From Thermus oshimai DSM 12092 (lineage in GTDB: Bacteria; Deinococcota; Deinococci; Deinococcales; Thermaceae): a DNA stretch of 64,000 bases. The stretch covers positions 276,483-340,482 of the forward strand of contig NZ_KB890602.1 in the NCBI RefSeq assembly GCF_000373145.1. Reading direction: 5' to 3'. Below are positions 59,910 to 64,000 of the stretch, in pieces. The notes beneath the pieces were generated by a model. That model was not told the DNA's origin. It worked only from the letters and a program-made list of their open reading frames with translations, and made no database searches. A program made the position numbers and the translations under genes. Position 1 is the first letter of the stretch; every line of letters begins with the position of its first letter.

Positions 59910-60944
59910 CTAGGTCCCTCCCCTCAAGGGGGCGAGGGCCTTTAGGACCTCCTGGCTCCTTAAGGGCTTGGGTAGGTGCAGGACCCTGAGGGGCCGGAAG
60001 AGGAGGCCCGGGGGGGTTTCGCTCACCAGGTAGAGGGAGGCGAGCCGCCCTTCGGGCAGGGCCCGGATGCGGCGGGCGGCCTCCAAGGCCCTTTCCCCCT
60101 GGAGGATGATGCCCTTGGGCCTTTCCTTGAGGAGGCGCAGGGCCATCTCCAGGTCCTTGGCAAGCTGTACGCGGAAGCGGTGGGCCTCCAGGAGGTAGAG
60201 GAGAAGCCTCCGCACCACCCCGCTTTCCGCCAGAACCAGGACCAAGGGGTCCTCGGGGGCCAGGGCGGAGGGGCGGATGAGCCCCCGGCCCAGAAGCTCG
60301 TAGAGGAGGTGGTAGACCTCCTCCTCGGGGAGGCCGGAGAGGAGGGCCACGCTCCGGGCCCGCCGCACCCCGTCCAGCTGCTCCAGCACCGCCCAGGCCT
60401 CGGGGGTGAGGGGGTGGCGGGTGGGGTCGCCGGAAAGCTGGAAGACCGCGTCCGGGTCCACCTGGCCCCGGCGCCACTCGTCCAGCCTGCGGGCCGCCTC
60501 CATGAGGGCCGCGCCCGTATCCAGGGTCTCGGGCAGGGCCACCTGGCTTCCCTCGGTGAAGGGCTCGGCCAGGATCTCCCCCTCCTTTTCCCCAAGAAGG
60601 GTGGCCAGGGCCTCCAGGACCTGGGCCCAGAGGGCCTCCTTGAGCTCCTCCTCCCCGATGAGCCCGAGCTCCAGGGCCAGGGCCCCCAAGGGGGTGCCCG
60701 GGTTCTCCCGCCCCTGGCGCTCCACCAGCTCCTGCACCTCTTCCAAGGAGAGGTGGCCGAGCCGCACCAGGTACTCCCCCAGGTGGGGCCCCGGCTCCGT
60801 GCGGGCGTAGAGGATGCGCCCCCCGAGGAGGTGGACCCGGCCGTAAATCCTCCCCTGGAAGGTGACCACCGCGTTCTTGCGGTTCGCTTCCAGGGCTTTT
60901 AGGAGTTCGCCCAGGTCCAGCTCTTCCAGGGTGGCCCGGATCAT
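59910..60944 (-). CDS. DUF4388 (PATAN-like) protein with degenerate receiver-like C-terminus
   Basis: Protein of 344 residues. The N-terminal DUF4388 domain (1-140) has [44 protein letters not shown] and [23 protein letters not shown] middle helical winged part (150-235) includes [37 protein letters not shown]. The C-terminal 105 residues follow a receiver fold ([40 protein letters not shown]) but have Glu-Ser instead of the Asp pair and GIILQGE instead of the phospho-Asp strand, so it cannot be phosphorylated normally. ruvB ends upstream with a 4-bp overlap. Confidence 0.8.
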   Translation of the reverse strand: MIRATLEELDLGELLKALEANRKNAVVTFQGRIYGRVHLLGGRILYARTEPGPHLGEYLVRLGHLSLEEVQELVERQGRENPGTPLGALALELGLIGEEELKEALWAQVLEALATLLGEKEGEILAEPFTEGSQVALPETLDTGAALMEAARRLDEWRRGQVDPDAVFQLSGDPTRHPLTPEAWAVLEQLDGVRRARSVALLSGLPEEEVYHLLYELLGRGLIRPSALAPEDPLVLVLAESGVVRRLLLYLLEAHRFRVQLAKDLEMALRLLKERPKGIILQGERALEAARRIRALPEGRLASLYLVSETPPGLLFRPLRVLHLPKPLRSQEVLKALAPLRGGT

Positions 60945-61915
60945 GGCTCTAAGAGGGGCTCCACCGGTGGGGGGAAGCCCAGGTGGCGGTAGGCCTTCTC
61001 CGTGGCCATGCGGCCCCTGGGGGTGCGTTTTAGAAGGCCTTGCTGGATGAGGTAGGGCTCGTAGACCTCCTCCAGGGTGCCCGGGTCTTCCGAGAGGGCG
61101 GTGGCCAGGGTGGAAAGCCCCACCGGCCCCCCGCCGAAGCGGAGGATGAGGACCTCCAGGATCTCCCGGTCCCGCCGTTCCAGGCCCAGCTCGTCCAGGC
61201 CCAAGGCCTCGAGGGCGAGGAGGGCCCTTTCCCGGGTGATGGTCTCCTCCTTCGCCACCTGGGCGAAGTCCCGCACCCGGCGGAAAAGCCTTTTGGCGAT
61301 GCGCATGGTGCCCCGGCTCCGGCGGGCGATCTCCAGGGCGGCCTCCTCCGTGATGCCCACCCCGAGAAGGCGGGCGTCCCGCCGGATCCCTTCCGAAAGC
61401 TCCTCCAGGCTGTAGTACTCCAGGTGCTCCACGATGCCGAAGCGGCTCCTTAGGGGCGCGGTGATGAGGCCCGGGCGGGTGGTGGCCCCGATGAGGGTGA
61501 AGCGGGGGAGGTCCAGCCTTATGCTCCTCGCCGCCGGCCCCTGGCCGATGACGATGTCCATGCGGAACTCCTCCATGGCGGGGTAGAGGTGCTCCTCCGC
61601 CTGGCGGCTTAGGCGGTGGATCTCGTCGATGAAGAGGATGTCCCCCTCCTCCAGGGTGTTGGCCAGGATGGCCGCCAGGTCCCCCGGCTTCTCAATGGCC
61701 GGCCCCGAGGTGATGTGGAGCTTGACCCCCAGTTCATGGGCGATGACGTGGGCCAGGGTGGTCTTCCCCAGGCCCGGGGGGCCGAAGAGGAGGAGGTGCT
61801 CTAGGGGTTCGCCCCGGGCTTTGGCGGCTTCCAGGTAGACCCTGAGCTTCTCCTTGAGCCGCCTCTGCCCCACGTACTCGTCTAGGGTTTTGGGCCTTAG
61901 GGTGAGGTCGTCCAC
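60941..61915 (-). CDS. ruvB: Holliday junction branch-migration ATPase RuvB
   Basis: AAA+ motor that moves Holliday junctions with RuvA. The 324 residues show [27 protein letters not shown], Walker [19 protein letters not shown], Walker [17 protein letters not shown], sensor [21 protein letters not shown] with the arginine finger, and the C-terminal winged helix [38 protein letters not shown]. The downstream DUF4388 gene overlaps it by 4 bp. Confidence 0.98.
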   Translation of the reverse strand: MDDLTLRPKTLDEYVGQRRLKEKLRVYLEAAKARGEPLEHLLLFGPPGLGKTTLAHVIAHELGVKLHITSGPAIEKPGDLAAILANTLEEGDILFIDEIHRLSRQAEEHLYPAMEEFRMDIVIGQGPAARSIRLDLPRFTLIGATTRPGLITAPLRSRFGIVEHLEYYSLEELSEGIRRDARLLGVGITEEAALEIARRSRGTMRIAKRLFRRVRDFAQVAKEETITRERALLALEALGLDELGLERRDREILEVLILRFGGGPVGLSTLATALSEDPGTLEEVYEPYLIQQGLLKRTPRGRMATEKAYRHLGFPPPVEPLLEP

Positions 61916-61922
61916 GCCCCCT

Positions 61923-61928
61923 TATGAT
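61923..61928 (+). promoter_or_regulatory. Leaderless promoter -10 of panB
   Basis: TATGAT ends 6 nt before GTG 61935. It sets the panB start; in-frame upstream codons lie inside ruvB. Confidence 0.6.
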
Positions 61929-61934
61929 AGACCC

Positions 61935-62720
61935 GTGCGCAGGACGGTGAAGGAGTTCCGCCACGCCAAGGGGAAGCGCCTCGTGTACCTCACGGCCTAC
62001 GACTACCCCACGGCCCGCCTGGCGGAGGAGGCGGGGGTGGACGCCATCCTGGTGGGGGACTCCCTGGGGATGGTGGTCCTGGGCTACCCCTCCACGGTGC
62101 CCGTGACCCTGGAGGAGATCCTCCACCACACCAAGGCCGCCCGCCGGGGGGCTCCGGAGACCTTTTTGGTGGCCGACCTTCCCTACCTCTCCTACGCCAC
62201 CTTGGACCGGGCCCTTTCCGCCGCGGAAAGGCTTCTGAAAGAGGGCGGGGCGGACGCGGTGAAGCTGGAGGGGGGCGAGGAGGTGGCGGAGATCGTCCAG
62301 GGGCTCACCCGGGCCGGGGTGCCGGTGATGGGCCACGTGGGCCTCACCCCCCAGACGGCAAGCCAGCTTGGGGGGTTTAAGCTCCAGGGGAAGCGCCCCG
62401 AGGAGGCGGAGCGGATCCTTAAAGGGGCCTTGGCCCTCGAGGCCGCCGGGGCCTACGGGGTGGTCCTGGAGATGGTCCCGGCCCTTCTCGCCAAGGAGAT
62501 CACGGAGCGGCTTTCGGTGCACACCGTGGGCATAGGGGCCGGGCCCCACACCGACGCCCAGGTGCTGGTCTTCCACGACGCGGTGGGGCTTTACGGCGAG
62601 TTCAAGCCCCGCTTCGTCAAGCGCTACCTGGAGGGGGGGAAGCTCATCCGGGAGGCCCTCCAGCGTTACGCGGAGGAGGTGCGCCAGGGGGTGTTCCCAG
62701 GGGAGGAGCACAGCTTTTAG
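61935..62720 (+). CDS. panB: 3-methyl-2-oxobutanoate hydroxymethyltransferase PanB
   Basis: First committed step of pantothenate synthesis (ketopantoate from 2-oxoisovalerate), feeding the same CoA route as coaBC. TIM barrel of 261 residues from GTG 61935: LTAYDYPTARLAEEAGVDAILVGDSLGMVVLGYPSTVPVTL, DAVKLEGGEEVAEIV, VMGHVGLTPQTASQLGGFKLQGK, VGIGAGPHTDAQVLVFHDAVGL. Metal-binding Asp and catalytic Glu (VLEMVPA) are present. It ends at copy C of the hairpin element. Confidence 0.96.
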   Translation: MRRTVKEFRHAKGKRLVYLTAYDYPTARLAEEAGVDAILVGDSLGMVVLGYPSTVPVTLEEILHHTKAARRGAPETFLVADLPYLSYATLDRALSAAERLLKEGGADAVKLEGGEEVAEIVQGLTRAGVPVMGHVGLTPQTASQLGGFKLQGKRPEEAERILKGALALEAAGAYGVVLEMVPALLAKEITERLSVHTVGIGAGPHTDAQVLVFHDAVGLYGEFKPRFVKRYLEGGKLIREALQRYAEEVRQGVFPGEEHSF

Positions 62721-62758
62721 GTACCCCGCCGAAGCTTGCGCTTCGGCGGGGGCCCCAG
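62721..62758 (+). repeat. Conserved post-stop hairpin element, copy C
   Basis: Directly after the panB stop: perfect 12-bp stem CCCCGCCGAAGC (62724-62735) / GCTTCGGCGGGG (62740-62751), TTGC loop, then GCCCCAGA. Compared with copy A one A-T pair is changed to G-C on both arms, so the pairing is preserved. Confidence 0.8.
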
Positions 62759-62792
62759 AAGGCTGTCGGCACGCTGGGCGCCCGAGGGGGGT

Positions 62793-62798
62793 TACAAT
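62793..62798 (+). promoter_or_regulatory. Promoter -10 of the pseudouridine synthase gene
   Basis: TACAAT ends 8 nt before GTG 62807 (leaderless spacing). GTG 62810 is an alternative start codon. Confidence 0.55.
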
Positions 62799-62806
62799 GG
62801 GTCTTC

Positions 62807-63721
62807 GTGGTGCGCTTTCGTAAAGAAGGCGTCCGGCTGGACCAGGCCGTGGCCGAGGCCCTAGGGGTGAGCCGGGCCCGGGCCCAGGCCTGGATCGCCG
62901 AGGGCCGGGTGCGGGTGGGGGAGAAGGTGGTGGAAAAGCCCGCCTACCGGCTTAGGGGGGAGGAGGTCCTGGTGGAGCCCCCGGAGGAGAAGCCCATGGT
63001 GGTGCCGGAGGACCTCTCCATCCCCGTCCTCTACGAGGACGAGGACATGCTGGTCCTGAATAAGCCCCCGGGCCTCCTCACCCACCCGGCCCCCGGGGTC
63101 TACACGGGCACGGTGGTGAACGCCCTTCTGGGCCGGTACTACGAGGTGGAGGAGGCCGAACCCCCTGAACGGGTGCGCCCCGGCATCGTCCACCGCCTGG
63201 ACAAGGACACCAGCGGGGTCCTGGTGGTGGCCAAGCACGGGGGGGCCCTCGAGGCCCTGGCCCGGGCCTTCCGCGACCGCCTGGTCTTCAAGCGCTACCT
63301 GGCCCTCACCGAGGGCCACCCCAAGGAGGGGACCCTCATCGCCCCCATCGGCCGCCACCCGGTGGAGCGGCACCGGATGCACGTGGGGGGGATCGCCGCC
63401 CGGTACGCGGAGACGGACATCGCCCTTCTCGCCACCCAGGGGCCCTACGCCCTGGTGGAGGCCCGGCCCCACACCGGGCGCACCCACCAGATCCGGGTGC
63501 ACCTGAAGCACCTCCGCGCCCCCATCCTGGGGGATGAGCTCTACGGGAGGAAAAGCCCCCACATCCCCCGCCAGGCCCTCCACGCCTACGAGCTCCGCCT
63601 GCCCCACCCCCGCACGGGGCGCATCCTGGAGTTCCGGGCCCCCGTTCCTCAGGACATGGTCCGGGCCTGGGAGGCCCTGGGGGGGGTGTGGCCGGAAGGG
63701 CTGGTGCTGGAGCCTTCTTAA
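62807..63721 (+). CDS. rluD: RluA/RluD-family pseudouridine synthase
   Basis: Pseudouridine synthase of 304 residues, probably acting on 23S rRNA. An S4 RNA-binding domain (residues 1-70: RLDQAVAEALGVSRARAQAWIAEGRVRVGEKVVEKPAYRLRGEEVLV) is followed by the catalytic domain with LYEDEDMLVLNKPPGLLTHP, catalytic Asp in PGIVHRLDKDTSGVLVVAK, and RPHTGRTHQIRVHL. The order S4 plus HRLDKDTSG matches RluD. The stop shares TTAA with convergent lysN. Confidence 0.92.
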   Translation: MVRFRKEGVRLDQAVAEALGVSRARAQAWIAEGRVRVGEKVVEKPAYRLRGEEVLVEPPEEKPMVVPEDLSIPVLYEDEDMLVLNKPPGLLTHPAPGVYTGTVVNALLGRYYEVEEAEPPERVRPGIVHRLDKDTSGVLVVAKHGGALEALARAFRDRLVFKRYLALTEGHPKEGTLIAPIGRHPVERHRMHVGGIAARYAETDIALLATQGPYALVEARPHTGRTHQIRVHLKHLRAPILGDELYGRKSPHIPRQALHAYELRLPHPRTGRILEFRAPVPQDMVRAWEALGGVWPEGLVLEPS

Positions 63722-64000
63722 CGGGCTCTTAGGGGCAGAAGGCTCTCCAGGGCCCGGGCAAGCCGCTTAACCCCCTCCTGGATCCGCGCCCGGTCCATGG
63801 TGGCGTAGGAGAGCCTTAGGGTGTTCTCCCCGCCCCCGTTTGCGAAGAAGGGCCCTCCGGGCACGAAGGCCACCCCTTCGGCGATGGCCTTTTGGAATAG
63901 CTCCTCCGAAGAAACCCCCTCGGGGAGCTCCATCCACACGAACATCCCACCCTGGGGCCGGGTGTAGCGCACCCCTTGGGGCATGGCGCTGTCCAGGGCC
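63718..64000 (-). CDS. lysN: 2-aminoadipate aminotransferase LysN (3' part only)
   Basis: C-terminal 93 or so residues of a fold-type I aminotransferase; the 5' end lies beyond the window. RYTRPQGGMFVWMELPEG, AFVPGGPFFANGGGENTLRLSYATMDRARI and the final helix match Thermus LysN almost continuously. LysN transaminates 2-oxoadipate in the LysW-dependent lysine pathway of Thermus. The PLP lysine is outside the window. Convergent with rluD (4-bp stop overlap). Confidence 0.85.
   Translation of the reverse strand, partial: ALDSAMPQGVRYTRPQGGMFVWMELPEGVSSEELFQKAIAEGVAFVPGGPFFANGGGENTLRLSYATMDRARIQEGVKRLARALESLLPLRAR

Overview
The window is a stretch of a Thermus chromosome (phylum Deinococcota). 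The DNA is very GC-rich, third codon positions are almost always G or C, and the encoded proteins (LigA with AMP-lysine K118, RuvB, the ATL protein, MqnD, the GdhA/GdhB pair, LysN, omega, RNase HI, TL5-type L25) look like Thermus orthologues. LigA differs at many positions from the T. thermophilus sequence as I remember it, so I name the genus but not the species. No rRNA, tRNA, CRISPR array, prophage or insertion sequence was found. The genes are dense and mostly housekeeping.

Layout. 1-5.5 kb: DsbA-like fragment, then a minus-strand ftsK / speD-like / speE run, an OmpH/Skp chaperone and a small barrel-like secreted protein. 5.5-13.9 kb: CBS-ACT protein, pheA, an orphan response regulator, a FemAB-type transferase, three consecutive Lpt/OstA-like envelope proteins, and a BMP-type nucleoside ABC system (binding protein and ATPase only). 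13.9-20.5 kb: ligA, thyX, trpBA, mqnC and an adenosine-specific-kinase-family protein. 20.6-29.6 kb: class III aminotransferase, Nudix, YqeY, a DMT exporter, aldehyde dehydrogenase, gdhA-gdhB, GNAT, 2-hydroxyacid dehydrogenase and a ubiquitin-like MoaD/ThiS protein. 29.7-39.4 kb: deoxyhypusine-synthase-like gene, a 922-residue methyltransferase-TPR-DUF2325 fusion, mqnD, a Crp/Fnr regulator, bshC, a SpoIID protein, an alkyltransferase-like protein and a GH13 enzyme. 39.4-45 kb: gmk-rpoZ-coaBC-argR, marC, an acyl-CoA carboxylase beta subunit and rnhA. 45-50.6 kb is the most accessory part: two coupled MFS genes, a low-GC beta-propeller gene with a palindrome-bearing upstream region, a TPR/SARP-like regulator, VOC and GYD proteins. 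50.7-64 kb: guaA, luxS-mtnN, prs, rplY, pth, ddl, ftsH, a TPR protein, a DUF4388 protein, ruvB, panB, an RluD-type pseudouridine synthase and the 3' part of lysN.

How the genes connect. Polyamine chemistry recurs: SpeE, a SpeD homologue that has lost its pyruvoyl serine, and a deoxyhypusine-synthase-like enzyme. MqnC and MqnD belong to the futalosine menaquinone route. LuxS and MTAN recycle S-adenosylhomocysteine. The aldehyde dehydrogenase, glutamate dehydrogenases, aminotransferase and MccB-like carboxylase point to amino-acid catabolism. The three Lpt/OstA-like proteins and OmpH fit an outer-membrane organism that is generally described as lacking LPS.

Sequence-level features. Many genes have a TANNNT -10 box that ends 6-8 nt before the start codon, as expected for leaderless mRNAs; I used this to correct several starts. 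Five convergent gene pairs overlap by exactly 4 bp at their stop codons. Three genes are followed, directly after the stop codon, by copies of one conserved hairpin element, two of which differ by a compensatory base-pair change.
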